From assembly GCA_002291855.1 (NCBI GenBank), contig DBAW01000078.1, positions 464-21,252 on the forward strand: 20,789 nucleotides of DNA, read 5' to 3'. This stretch comes from Sphingomonas sp. UBA1000. Its GTDB lineage: Bacteria; Pseudomonadota; Alphaproteobacteria; Sphingomonadales; Sphingomonadaceae. Positions within the stretch are counted from its first letter, which is position 1, and every line of letters starts with the position of its first letter. Of this stretch, positions 14,428 to 20,789 are shown one piece after another. The position numbers and the translations under genes are program-made. A model generated the notes under the pieces. That model had not been told where the DNA came from and did not search any database. It saw only the letters and a program-made list of their open reading frames with translations.

Positions 14428-15936
14428 TCAGTTGCGCGGCGGCTGGCGGCGATAGCTGAGCGCCTCGGCGACATGGCTGCGGCCGACCGTCTCCGCCCCG
14501 GCAAGATCGGCGATGGTGCGCGCGACGCGCAGCACCCGGCCATAGCCGCGCGCCGACATGTGCATCGTCGCCGCCGCCTGGGCGAGCAGCGCCCGCCCGG
14601 CCTCGTCGGGCCGCGCCGCATTGTCCAGCCAGTCGCCATCGGCCTCGGCATTGGTGCGGATGCCGGCATCGCGGTAGCGTGCGGTCTGCACGTCGCGCGC
14701 CGCCCTGACCCGCGCCGCCACCTCTGCCGATCCTTCCGCCGGGGCGGGCAGCACCAGATCGGCCGCGCTCAGTGCTGCAACCTCGACATGCAGGTCGATG
14801 CGGTCGAGCAGCGGGCCGGAGACGCGCGCCTGATAATCGGCCGCGCAGCGCGGCGCGCGCGCACAGGCCAGCGCCGGATCGCCCAGATGGCCGCAGCGGC
14901 ACGGGTTCATCGCCGCGACCAGCTGCACCCGCGCCGGATAGGTGACATGGGCATTGGCGCGCGCGACCATCACCGTGCCGGTTTCGAGCGGCTGGCGCAG
15001 CGAATCGAGCACCGCGCGCTGAAACTCGGGCAGCTCGTCCAGAAACAGCACGCCCAGATGCGCCAGGCTGACCTCGCCGGGCCGGGCCTTGAGCCCGCCG
15101 CCGACCAGGGCCGCCATCGACGCGGAATGATGCGGCGCGCGGAACGGGCGGCTGCGCGCGATGCGGCCGCCATCGAGCGTCCCGGCAACGCTTGCGACCA
15201 TCGACGCCTCCAGCGCCTCGGTCGCGGTCAGTTCGGGCAAGATGCCGGGCAGGCAGGCCGCCATCAGCGATTTGCCCGCGCCCGGCGGGCCGATCATCAG
15301 CAGATTATGCCCGCCTGCCGCCGCGATCTCGAGTGCCCGGCGCGCGCTTTCCTGGCCCTTGACCTGGCGCAGGTCCGGCCCCGGCCGGGGCGGTTCGGCA
15401 AGCCCGGGCGGCGGGGGCGACAGCGGGCTGGTGCCGCGCAGATGGTTGACGAGCGCGATCAGATCGGGCGCGGCGACCACCGCCGTGCGCCCGGCCCATG
15501 CCGCCTCGCTGCCCTGCGCGGCCGGGCAGATCAGGCCAAGCCCCTGTTCGGCGGCATGCAGCGCCGCCAGCAGCACGCCCGGCACCGGCGCGATCCGCCC
15601 GTCCAGCCCCAGCTCACCGACCGCCAGATGCTCGCTCAGGCTTTCGGCATCGGCGACGCCCATCGCCGCGAGCAGCGCCAGCGCGATCGGCAGGTCGTAA
15701 TGCGAGCCTTCCTTGGGCAGATCGGCGGGCGACAGGTTGACGGTGATCCGCCGCGGCGGCAGCGCAAGGCCGATGGAGGCGAGGGCGGCGCGCACCCGCT
15801 CGCGGCTTTCGGCCACCGCCTTGTCGGGCAGGCCGACAATGACGAAGCCGGGCACCCCGGCGGCCAGCTGGACCTGCACCTCGACGCTGCGCGCGTCGAG
15901 GCCGAGAAAGGCGACGGTGGTGATGGTGGCGACCAT
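14428..15936 (-). CDS. comM: YifB/ComM family Mg-chelatase-like AAA+ ATPase
   Basis: The 502-residue protein has the YifB architecture. An N-terminal ChlI-like domain (VATITTVAFLGLDARSVEVQV, then GLPDKAVAESRERVRAAL and ITVNLSPADLPKEGSHYDLPIAL) precedes the AAA+ domain. That domain has Walker A GPPGAGKS at 216-223 and Walker B VLFLDE at about 296-301. The characteristic RPFRAPHHSAS motif and a Cys-rich NPCRCGHL...C.RAPRC loop are present. ComM is a hexameric branch-migration helicase that extends homologous recombination during natural transformation in Vibrio and others; in non-competent species its use is unclear. ATG at 15934-15936 is chosen by family start; an upstream frame to 16014 adds 26 residues without similarity. 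It is monocistronic, bounded by a terminator downstream. Confidence 0.93.
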   Translation of the reverse strand: MVATITTVAFLGLDARSVEVQVQLAAGVPGFVIVGLPDKAVAESRERVRAALASIGLALPPRRITVNLSPADLPKEGSHYDLPIALALLAAMGVADAESLSEHLAVGELGLDGRIAPVPGVLLAALHAAEQGLGLICPAAQGSEAAWAGRTAVVAAPDLIALVNHLRGTSPLSPPPPGLAEPPRPGPDLRQVKGQESARRALEIAAAGGHNLLMIGPPGAGKSLMAACLPGILPELTATEALEASMVASVAGTLDGGRIARSRPFRAPHHSASMAALVGGGLKARPGEVSLAHLGVLFLDELPEFQRAVLDSLRQPLETGTVMVARANAHVTYPARVQLVAAMNPCRCGHLGDPALACARAPRCAADYQARVSGPLLDRIDLHVEVAALSAADLVLPAPAEGSAEVAARVRAARDVQTARYRDAGIRTNAEADGDWLDNAARPDEAGRALLAQAAATMHMSARGYGRVLRVARTIADLAGAETVGRSHVAEALSYRRQPPRN

Positions 15937-15967
15937 GTGCCCGTCAGACCATGGCCGGGCCGGTTCG

Positions 15968-16138
15968 TGCAGCGGGAACTGCATCCGGAACGGTTGTATG
16001 CCCCCGGAAGGCACGATAGTCGTGCTATGAAAATCTATTGCGACGGTTGCGGGACGGCCGTGTGCGGCGAACCGCGCGCGCGGTTCGTTTCGTCAGGCAG
16101 GAACCGGGCCCGGAACGTGCCGGCGGTGTGTCGCCGGC
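15968..16138. repeat. Patch of five inverted repeats upstream of comM
   Basis: Within 171 bp lie TGCAG-6-CTGCA (15968-15983), GCACGA-TAG-TCGTGC (16011-16025) and the perfect palindrome CGAACCGCGCGCGCGGTTCG (16068-16087). CCGGGCCCGG (16104-16113) and GCCGGCG-6-CGCCGGC (16119-16138) complete the set. The 20-bp palindrome is followed by TTTCG. The patch may hold a structured RNA, terminator cluster or regulator sites. A reading frame starting at 16027 runs through it but overlaps the next ORF. Confidence 0.55.
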
Positions 16139-16192
16139 CCGTGACGGCGCGACGGGCGGATGGAGGGGGCCGAGGATGGAAAGGCCGTGCCG

Positions 16193-16390
16193 ATGACCAG
16201 GACCGAGCTGCTGCACCGGGCCGTCCAGCTGGGCGACGAATTGATCGCGCTCGCTGACCGGCTGCCCGGGTCGCTCGCCGCGCCGCACCTGTCGCTGGGG
16301 ATCGAGATGCTGCGCGCCGAGCTTGCCGCGGCGGAGAAGCTCAGCAGGCTTCGAGATACAGCCTCAGGCTCTCATAACCCTGAGCGGTAA
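16193..16390 (+). CDS. Small helical protein of unknown function, 65 residues
   Basis: The frame encodes MTRTELLHRAVQLGDELI, continues with ALADRLPGSLAAPHLSLGIEMLRAELAAAEKL, and ends in a short basic tail. This is amphipathic helix, turn, helix with sensible codon usage. I chose ATG at 16193 because AAGG lies upstream and an earlier in-frame ATG at 16160 adds only a loose acidic stretch. Its last 50 bp overlap the 3' end of the convergent MarR-type gene, which weakens the call for the tail but not for residues 1-48. I recognise no family; a small sphingomonad hypothetical is the likeliest label. Confidence 0.5.
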   Translation: MTRTELLHRAVQLGDELIALADRLPGSLAAPHLSLGIEMLRAELAAAEKLSRLRDTASGSHNPER

Positions 16391-16775
16391 GCCGCACGAA
16401 TGACCGCCGCCGGTCATGCGGGTCCTTGTGCCGTTCGATCAGCGTGCGTTCCTCGAGCAGGGTCAGCCAGCGCAGCGCCGTCGTCGTCGGCACGCCGGAG
16501 CCGAGACAGGCATCGCTGACCGACAGCTTGCGCCCCCGCGTCTGGGCGATGAACACATCGAGCAGCATGTCCCAGGCCGGTTCGCAGAACAGATCGGCAT
16601 TCTTGCCGAAGAACACGTCGCGCGCGCGGCGCAGTTCGTAGAGCGTCTCCGCCCGTTCGACCGCCGACACATTGGGTCCGGCCAGCGCCGATGCCTCGTG
16701 CGAGCACAGGTTGCGCAGCTGCCGGTCATTGCCCGGGCATTTCCCGCCCTGATCGATCCTGTTCATGTCAGCCAT
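16341..16775 (-). CDS. MarR-type winged-helix transcriptional regulator with five cysteines
   Basis: The 144-residue protein has a C-terminal winged helix. SVSDACLGSGVPTTTALRWLTLLEERTLIERHKDPHDRR (about 85-123) and SFVRLTAQGYESL match MarR recognition helix and wing (DRR...V.LT..G). Residues 40-80 form the preceding helices. Cysteines at 13, 24, 64, 90 and 144 are numerous for this size and could bind metal or respond to oxidation, but no known motif is complete. ATG at 16775 follows GGGGAGG; ATG at 16766 is an alternative. It is 39 bp after the membrane-protein gene and is last in a four-gene minus-strand run. Ligand and targets are unknown. Confidence 0.8.
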   Translation of the reverse strand: MADMNRIDQGGKCPGNDRQLRNLCSHEASALAGPNVSAVERAETLYELRRARDVFFGKNADLFCEPAWDMLLDVFIAQTRGRKLSVSDACLGSGVPTTTALRWLTLLEERTLIERHKDPHDRRRSFVRLTAQGYESLRLYLEAC

Positions 16776-16814
16776 TGGCCGCCTCCCCTTGAGGTTGCGG
16801 CCGCATCCGCACGC

Positions 16815-17294
16815 TCAGCCGATGGCGAGGGTGGGCCGCTCGTTGATGTCGGTAAAGCGCGTCCAGGCCGGATCGGGCTGGCCCGCGCTGATGCGCCGAT
16901 GGTGCCGGTAGGTGCCCACCGCCAGCAGGGCGAGCCCCGGCCAGGCGGATGCCATCACCATCGCGGCATAGAAGATCTGCTTGATGTCCGGCGCGAACAG
17001 CACCGAGACATGGCCGAGCAGCGACAGGCCGTGCGTGGCGCTGAGCCAGATCGGCCAGAAGCGGTTGGCGTTGAGCGCGATCGCCACCAGCGCTGCAAAT
17101 GTCACCAGATCGACGACGAACACACCATAGTCGACGCCGTTCGATACCCAGTGCCAGGCCGGTGCGACCATCATCGTCGCCACCGACGCGACCAGAAGCG
17201 TGAGTGCCGCCAGCCGTTCCGGCGCGCCGCCGCGCCACAGCGCAAAGCCGATGGTCAGCGCAAAAAGGATCGTGAAGGTCATCACGTGCCACAT
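16815..17294 (-). CDS. Five-helix integral membrane protein, unknown function
   Basis: The 159-residue protein has five predicted membrane helices at about residues 3-20, 28-47, 55-75, 81-101 and 107-129, then a soluble tail (HHRRISAGQPDPAWTRF). Trp and His residues near helix ends (WHWV at 47-50, GHVS at 94-97) could bind a ligand or cofactor, but no heme or metal motif is complete. I do not recognise the family. ATG at 17294 is the first start; ATG at 17282 is close by with similar support. Spacing is 51 bp from the upstream 118-residue gene and 39 bp to the MarR-type gene, consistent with cotranscription. Confidence 0.75.
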   Translation of the reverse strand: MWHVMTFTILFALTIGFALWRGGAPERLAALTLLVASVATMMVAPAWHWVSNGVDYGVFVVDLVTFAALVAIALNANRFWPIWLSATHGLSLLGHVSVLFAPDIKQIFYAAMVMASAWPGLALLAVGTYRHHRRISAGQPDPAWTRFTDINERPTLAIG

Positions 17295-17345
17295 GCCGCC
17301 ACCCGATCATGACGGATCGGGCACGGTCAAGCCTGTATTGGAGGA

Positions 17346-17702
17346 TCACTGGGACACCGCGAGCCGCAGATGCGGTTCGCCCGCATCGATGGCATGGGGC
17401 TTCGGACATTCGTGCCAGTCGCCATAAGCGGCCGGGGGCAGGGCGAGCGCATCGCCCGCCGCCGCCAGGCTGGCATGGGCCTGGACGATGTGTTTGCGCG
17501 CCTGGACGAGCATTTCGAACGCCTTGGCGGCGTGCAGAAAGGCTTCCTGCCCGGTGGCGGCGGGCAGCCGCGCCTTCAGCCGCGCCTGCGCCATGGTGCC
17601 GGGCAGGCGACCGCCGCTGATGATCGCGAAATCGATCTGCTGCTCAAGCTCGATCAGCCCCGCGGTGATTTCGCGGGCGGCTTCGATCCGTTCGTGTTGC
17701 AT
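17346..17702 (-). CDS. Hypothetical soluble helical protein, 118 residues
   Basis: The product is mostly alpha-helical: a charged helix at 1-28 (MQHERIEAAREITAGLIE...), a second at about 50-85 rich in Ala and charged residues (GQEAFLHAAKAFEMLVQARKHI...), and a shorter C-terminal part with one cysteine (DWHECPKPH). There is no signal peptide or membrane segment. A very good ribosome site (GGAGGAGAG) before ATG at 17702 supports a genuine gene. No family is recognised. It lies between the membrane-tethered HTH gene (62 bp upstream) and the five-helix protein gene (51 bp downstream), so it may bind the regulator or the membrane protein. Confidence 0.75.
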   Translation of the reverse strand: MQHERIEAAREITAGLIELEQQIDFAIISGGRLPGTMAQARLKARLPAATGQEAFLHAAKAFEMLVQARKHIVQAHASLAAAGDALALPPAAYGDWHECPKPHAIDAGEPHLRLAVSQ

Positions 17703-17764
17703 GGCTCTCTCCTCCGCGCCGGACAGGGTCCGGCACGCGCCGATCTGATGGTCGCGGGAAGGGC

Positions 17765-18334
17765 CTAGGTCGCGCCGCTGATCCGTGCCGCCAGGCCGAT
17801 GAACAGGCTGGCGGCGAGGATCAGGCCGGTCATCACCGCTGCGATCCAGATCAGTCTGGAGGTGCGGTCAAGCTCGTTGCGCGGCCGGTCCTTCGTCGGA
17901 AAGGGCAGCGCGAGATTGGGTGCTGCCCTTTCCGATGGAGCGAGCATTGGCCCGGATGCCGCATCGCCGGCCATCCCGGCTGCTTGAGTAGTCAAGCTTT
18001 GGGGAGGTGCCTCCCATGCTGCCGGGGGCGCGCCGTCCTGCGCGGCGAGGGCGGAGGAGATGACGGGTGCCGGGGCGGGCGAGGGGCCCGGCGGGGCGGC
18101 GGGAGCGCCGGCGGCTGCGCGTTCATGCGCCACGAACCGGCGCGCCGCCTCCATCCGGTCGGACAGGCCGAGCGTCGCCAGCGCTTCGCGGATGTGCTGG
18201 TCGACCGTGTGGCTGGAAATACCCAGCTCGCGCGCGATCTGCTTGGATGTCGCGGGCGCGGCCACCAGTCTCAGGCATTGCTGCTGCCGCGCCGTCAGGC
18301 GATTGAAAGCTGTCGGGTCCACCCGCTTGCCCAT
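17765..18334 (-). CDS. LuxR-type helix-turn-helix protein with C-terminal membrane anchor
   Basis: The 189-residue protein has an N-terminal GerE/LuxR-type HTH (RLTARQQQCLRLVAAPATSKQIARELGIS, then SHTVDQHIREALATLGLSDRMEAARR, residues 12-66). A Pro/Ala-rich flexible linker (72-150) and a single hydrophobic helix (LIWIAAVMTGLILAASLFIGL, about 161-181) follow, ending eight residues before the C-terminus. Most LuxR-type regulators have the HTH at the C-terminus and a sensor at the N-terminus. Here the order is reversed and the sensor is replaced by a membrane tail, so the protein would hold DNA at the inner membrane or be released by proteolysis. ATG at 18334 follows GGGGGCAGG. It is first in the four-gene run and divergent from the sulfite dehydrogenase gene. 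A 14-bp inverted repeat lies inside the linker codons. Confidence 0.85.
   Translation of the reverse strand: MGKRVDPTAFNRLTARQQQCLRLVAAPATSKQIARELGISSHTVDQHIREALATLGLSDRMEAARRFVAHERAAAGAPAAPPGPSPAPAPVISSALAAQDGAPPAAWEAPPQSLTTQAAGMAGDAASGPMLAPSERAAPNLALPFPTKDRPRNELDRTSRLIWIAAVMTGLILAASLFIGLAARISGAT
17896..17935. repeat. Perfect 14-bp inverted repeat inside the LuxR-type gene
   Basis: TCGGAAAGGGCAGC (17896-17909) and GCTGCCCTTTCCGA (17922-17935) are perfectly complementary with a 12-base loop. The element codes for linker residues 134-147, just before the membrane helix, and would form a very stable mRNA hairpin. It is not followed by a U-tract. Confidence 0.8.
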
Positions 18335-18497
18335 CCTGCCCCCGTCGCGCCCGTTGCCGGGCCGACCATTACTGTCCAGTTAGGCGGCGGCGGCAGGGCT
18401 GTCGAGATGCGAAGCTGTTGCGCCGTGATGACTTTTATTGATCGCAGGGACGCGGCCGGCGTTGCCCCCCGCACGGCCAGGCCATAAGGATGACGAC

Positions 18498-19718
18498 ATG
18501 ACGAACGGCATGATCGGGCGCCGGCAGCTGCTCGCCGGGGTGGCCGGACTGGGCCTTGCCGGCGGGCCGCTGGAGCGGCTCGCCGCGCAGCAGGCCGATC
18601 TGCGCCTGCCGGGCGGTCCGTCGCTCCGGTCGCTGACCCGCGATTTCCCCGAAAAGGGCGAAATGATCCTCCAGCGCGGGCGGCCGCCGCTGCTCGAGAC
18701 GCCGTTCGAGGTGTTCGATCAGGGCATTTTTACCCCCAATGACCGGTTTTTCGTGCGCTGGCACTGGGGCGATTTCCCGACCGAGATCGATCCCGCCGCA
18801 TTCCGGCTCAAGGTTCATGGCCATGTCGCCCGGCCGGTCGAGCTGTCGCTGGCCGAGCTGCTGGCGATGCCCGCGCTTGAATATGCGGCGGTCAACCAGT
18901 GCGCGGGCAATTCGCGCGGGCTGTTCGAGCCGCGCGTGCCGGGGGCGCAGTGGCGGCACGGCGCGATGGGCAATGCGCTGTGGACGGGCGTGGCGCTGCG
19001 CGACGTGCTCAGCCGTGCCGGCGTGCTGCCCGGCGCGGTGGCGGTGCGCTTTGCCGGGCTGGACGAACCGGCGGTGCCCGACGCGCCCAGGTTCGTGAAG
19101 TCGCTTGCCATCGACCATGCGATGGATGGCGAGGTGATGATCGCCCATGCCCAGAATGGCGCGCGCCTGCCACTGTTGAACGGCTATCCGCTGCGGCTGG
19201 TGGTGCCGGGCTGGTATTCGACCTACTGGATCAAGATGCTGTCCGACATCGAGGTGCTGGACCGGGCCGATGACGGCTATTGGATGGCCAAGGCCTATCG
19301 CATTCCCGCCAACGCGACCGGCGATGCCGTGCCGGGCGCGCCGCCGGGCGAGACGGTGCCGATCACCCGCATGGTCACGCGGTCGTGGATCACCAGCCAT
19401 CAGCATGGCGCGCGCATCGCCGCCGGCCAGCCCGTGGCGGTGGGCGGGATCGCGATGGGCGGCGATCAGGGCGTCGCGCGGGTCGAGCTGTCGCGCGATG
19501 GCGGCGCGAGCTGGCAGGAGGCGCGGCTGGGCCGCGATGCCGGGCGCTACAGCTTTCGCCGCTTCGATGCCGATCTGCCGCCGCTGCCGCCGGGACCGCT
19601 CAGCCTGTTGGTGCGCGCGACCAACACCGGGGGCGAGGTGCAGCCGCTTACCCCCAATTGGAACGGGGGCGGCTATATGCGCGGCGTCGTCGAACGTCTG
19701 GATCTGATCGTCGGATGA
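18498..19718 (+). CDS. Molybdopterin-dependent sulfite dehydrogenase, SorA/sulfite oxidase family
   Basis: The 406-residue protein contains the sulfite oxidase fold. The NQCAGNSRG motif with molybdenum-ligand C135 is clear. PLLETPFEVFDQGIFTPNDRFFVRWHWG precedes it. GYPLRLVVPGWYSTYWIKML and a C-terminal dimerisation (Mo-co) domain with VELSRDGGASWQEA follow. The N-terminus MIGRRQLLAGVAGLGLAGG looks like a Tat signal, so the folded cofactor-bearing enzyme is exported to the periplasm. It oxidises sulfite to sulfate and passes electrons to a cytochrome c, for which the overlapping next gene is the natural partner, as in SorAB of Starkeya. ATG at 18498 follows AAGGA. Substrates other than sulfite cannot be excluded because family members vary. 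Divergent from the LuxR-type gene. Confidence 0.9.
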   Translation: MTNGMIGRRQLLAGVAGLGLAGGPLERLAAQQADLRLPGGPSLRSLTRDFPEKGEMILQRGRPPLLETPFEVFDQGIFTPNDRFFVRWHWGDFPTEIDPAAFRLKVHGHVARPVELSLAELLAMPALEYAAVNQCAGNSRGLFEPRVPGAQWRHGAMGNALWTGVALRDVLSRAGVLPGAVAVRFAGLDEPAVPDAPRFVKSLAIDHAMDGEVMIAHAQNGARLPLLNGYPLRLVVPGWYSTYWIKMLSDIEVLDRADDGYWMAKAYRIPANATGDAVPGAPPGETVPITRMVTRSWITSHQHGARIAAGQPVAVGGIAMGGDQGVARVELSRDGGASWQEARLGRDAGRYSFRRFDADLPPLPPGPLSLLVRATNTGGEVQPLTPNWNGGGYMRGVVERLDLIVG

Positions 19719-20029
19719 TGCGCTTTCGCTTGCTTCTGCTCGTCGCCGCCGGTGCGGCTGCGGTTCCGCTTGCCGCCGGTGGCCCGCCTGCGCCGGTCGC
19801 GGTCGAGCTGCCGGTCGAGGACCGGCTGTTCGAAGGGCCCGATGCCGATCTGCTCAACGCCAATTGCGCCGCATGTCACGATGCCGGCATGGTGATGGTG
19901 CAACCGCCGATGACGGCGGCGCAATGGTCGGCAACCGTCGCCAAGATGCGGGCCGTCTACAAGGCCCCGGTCGCGGACGACGATGTGCCGCAGCTGGTCG
20001 CCGCGCTGGCGGCGCTGAAACGGGAGTGA
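19715..20029 (+). CDS. Small periplasmic cytochrome c, SorB-like electron acceptor
   Basis: The 104-residue protein has a signal peptide (MMRFRLLLLVAAGAAAVPLA) and one heme-binding CAACH motif (C51, C54, H55). A Met-rich stretch (GMVMVQPPM, residues 58-66) and M78 offer possible sixth ligands. Length and position match SorB, the monoheme cytochrome subunit of SorAB sulfite dehydrogenase. ATG at 19715 overlaps the sorA-like TGA (ATGA), which implies translational coupling and a stoichiometric complex; a second ATG at 19718 is possible. Electrons would pass on to a terminal oxidase. Confidence 0.88.
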   Translation: MMRFRLLLLVAAGAAAVPLAAGGPPAPVAVELPVEDRLFEGPDADLLNANCAACHDAGMVMVQPPMTAAQWSATVAKMRAVYKAPVADDDVPQLVAALAALKRE

Positions 20030-20120
20030 AATCGGGTCAGGCGCGATTAAGCTCCGCTGCGCTTGAGGGGCGCTGACAGGGCCGCGCGGCAGGTCGCCGG
20101 CCGGGCTAGGGAGAGAGGAT

Positions 20121-20270
20121 ATGATGCAGATGAACCGCAACCGGGGTGTCGCGATCCGCGCGCTGGCCGCGCTCGCTCTGGCCGGCATTGCGCTCGCCGG
20201 CTGCAACACCGTGCGCGGGGTGGGCGACGATCTGAAGTCCGCCGCCGACACCGTCGACCGCAAGATGTGA
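20121..20270 (+). CDS. Entericidin-like small lipoprotein, 49 residues
   Basis: The frame reads MMQMNRNRGVAIRALAALA, then a hydrophobic run ending in the lipobox LAGC. The C-terminus NTVRGVGDDLKSAADTV is the entericidin signature. It should be lipidated on the lipobox Cys (residue 28) and sit in a membrane. In E. coli EcnA/EcnB form an antidote/toxin lipoprotein pair controlled by stationary-phase signals; here a single copy is visible, as is usual in alphaproteobacteria, where the role is unclear. GGGAGAGAGGAT precedes the ATG, and starts at 20121 or 20124 both fit. It is downstream of the cytochrome gene by 91 bp. Confidence 0.88.
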   Translation: MMQMNRNRGVAIRALAALALAGIALAGCNTVRGVGDDLKSAADTVDRKM

Positions 20271-20275
20271 CCGGC

Positions 20276-20309
20276 CCGCCCGGCCGCCGCGGTCGCGGCA
20301 GCCGGGCGG
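20276..20309. terminator. Hairpin between entericidin-like gene and APS kinase gene
   Basis: CCGCCCGGC (20276-20284) pairs with GCCGGGCGG (20301-20309), and inside it GCCGC-GGTC-GCGGC (20286-20299) extends the stem to 14 base pairs with one mismatch. No T-run follows on either side. It lies between the converging stops and may block read-through in both directions. Confidence 0.5.
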
Positions 20310-20318
20310 CGGCCATGA

Positions 20319-20789
20319 TCAGGGGATGATGCGGGCGATGATCGCGTCCGCGGCCTCTTCGGCGGTCATCCGGGTGGTGTCGATCACCAGTTCCGGCGCC
20401 TCGGGCGGCTCATAGGGGCTGTCGATGCCGGTGAAGTTCAGGATCTCGCCCGCCCGCGCCTTGGCGTAAAGGCCCTTGACGTCGCGCGCCTCGGCGAGCG
20501 CCAGCGGCGTGTCGATGAACACTTCGACAAACTCGCCCTCGGCCATCATCTGCCGCACCATCTGCCGTTCCGCGCGGAACGGCGAGATGAAGGCGGTGAT
20601 GACGATCAGCCCGGCATCGGTCATCAGCTTTGCGACCTCGCCGACGCGGCGGATATTCTCGATCCGGTCGGCCTCGGTAAAGCCGAGATCGCGGTTCAGC
20701 CCGTGGCGGACATTGTCGCCGTCGAGCAGGAAGGTGTGGCGGTTCATCCGCGCCAGCTTCTGTTCGACCAGATTGGCGATGGTCGATTT
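20319..20789 (-). CDS. Adenylyl-sulfate (APS) kinase domain, 5' end cut by window
   Basis: The visible 156 residues begin with KSTIANLVEQKLARM, the tail of a Walker A loop whose GxxGxG part lies beyond 20789. They continue with LDGDNVRHGLNRDLGFTEADRIENIRRVGEVAKLM, AFISPFRAERQMVR, FVEVFIDTPLALAEARDVKGLYAKARAGEI and FTGIDSPYEPPEAPELVIDT. These are the standard APS kinase signatures. The enzyme phosphorylates APS to PAPS in sulfate assimilation. The N-terminus is missing, so I cannot say whether it is CysC or the C-terminal half of a CysN/CysC fusion, which is common in alphaproteobacteria. It faces the entericidin-like gene. Confidence 0.92.
   Translation of the reverse strand, partial: KSTIANLVEQKLARMNRHTFLLDGDNVRHGLNRDLGFTEADRIENIRRVGEVAKLMTDAGLIVITAFISPFRAERQMVRQMMAEGEFVEVFIDTPLALAEARDVKGLYAKARAGEILNFTGIDSPYEPPEAPELVIDTTRMTAEEAADAIIARIIP

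Noticed and set aside
14416..16257. 613-codon plus-strand frame opposite comM
   Set aside because: comM has complete Walker motifs in its frame. Only the part after 16027 lies outside comM, and it is discussed as a weak micro-frame.
16027..16257. Possible 76-codon Cys-rich small gene beginning MKIYCDGCG
   Set aside because: It becomes Arg/Gly-rich after about 20 residues, overlaps the better ORF at 16193 and runs through palindromes, so it is kept only as part of a finding.
1..20789. CRISPR array, transposon, prophage or integron features
   Set aside because: No regularly spaced repeats, transposase or integrase-like frames, or terminal inverted repeats were found; base composition looks uniform throughout.

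Overview
This GC-rich window reads as chromosome of an alphaproteobacterium, most probably a sphingomonad. The reasons are dense small operons, a TonB-dependent receptor paired with a LacI regulator and an ACS-type MFS carrier, an AhpC/AhpD peroxide pair under OxyR, a LuxR-type helix-turn-helix protein with a C-terminal membrane anchor, and an entericidin-like lipoprotein. I see no rRNA, tRNA, CRISPR array, insertion sequence or phage gene. No gene-free stretch exceeds about 260 bp.

Layout. (1) 1-6058, minus strand: lacI-family regulator, MFS transporter, TonB-dependent receptor and a secreted M24 peptidase (cut by the left edge). This looks like one nutrient-uptake locus. (2) 6166-7140, plus: a quinone-oxidoreductase-like enzyme. 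It faces a minus-strand pair (7154-9012) of a CaiB/BaiF CoA-transferase and a translationally coupled crotonase that lacks both usual catalytic glutamates. (3) 9148-9321: a 57-residue membrane peptide gene with CtrA-like and GANTC motifs upstream. (4) 9350-12055: a stand-alone LplT-like MFS protein (minus), divergent from pgsA, moaD and moaE (plus, tightly packed). (5) 12031-14360: oxyR divergent from ahpC and ahpD, with a strong hairpin between ahpC and ahpD and a classical terminator after ahpD. (6) 14428-15936: a ComM/YifB ATPase (minus). Upstream lies a highly palindromic patch and a small plus-strand ORF. (7) 16341-18334, minus: four closely spaced genes of unknown joint function, namely a membrane-tethered LuxR-type HTH protein, a 118-residue helical protein, a five-helix membrane protein and a cysteine-bearing MarR-type regulator. 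(8) 18498-20029, plus: a SorA-like molybdenum sulfite dehydrogenase overlapping a small cytochrome c (SorB-like). (9) 20121-20270: an entericidin-like lipoprotein gene. It is followed by the C-terminal part of an APS kinase (cysC or cysNC, minus) cut by the right edge.

How the genes work together. Sulfur oxidation (sorAB), sulfate activation (cysC) and molybdopterin synthesis (moaD, moaE) occur in the same 9 kb. The sulfite dehydrogenase needs the cofactor to which MoaD/MoaE contribute. The OxyR-AhpC-AhpD block is a complete peroxide-defence unit that does not need AhpF. The cluster at 16.3-18.3 kb is the best candidate for something undescribed: a regulator pair, one of them membrane-anchored, encoded with a membrane protein and a small helical protein I cannot assign.
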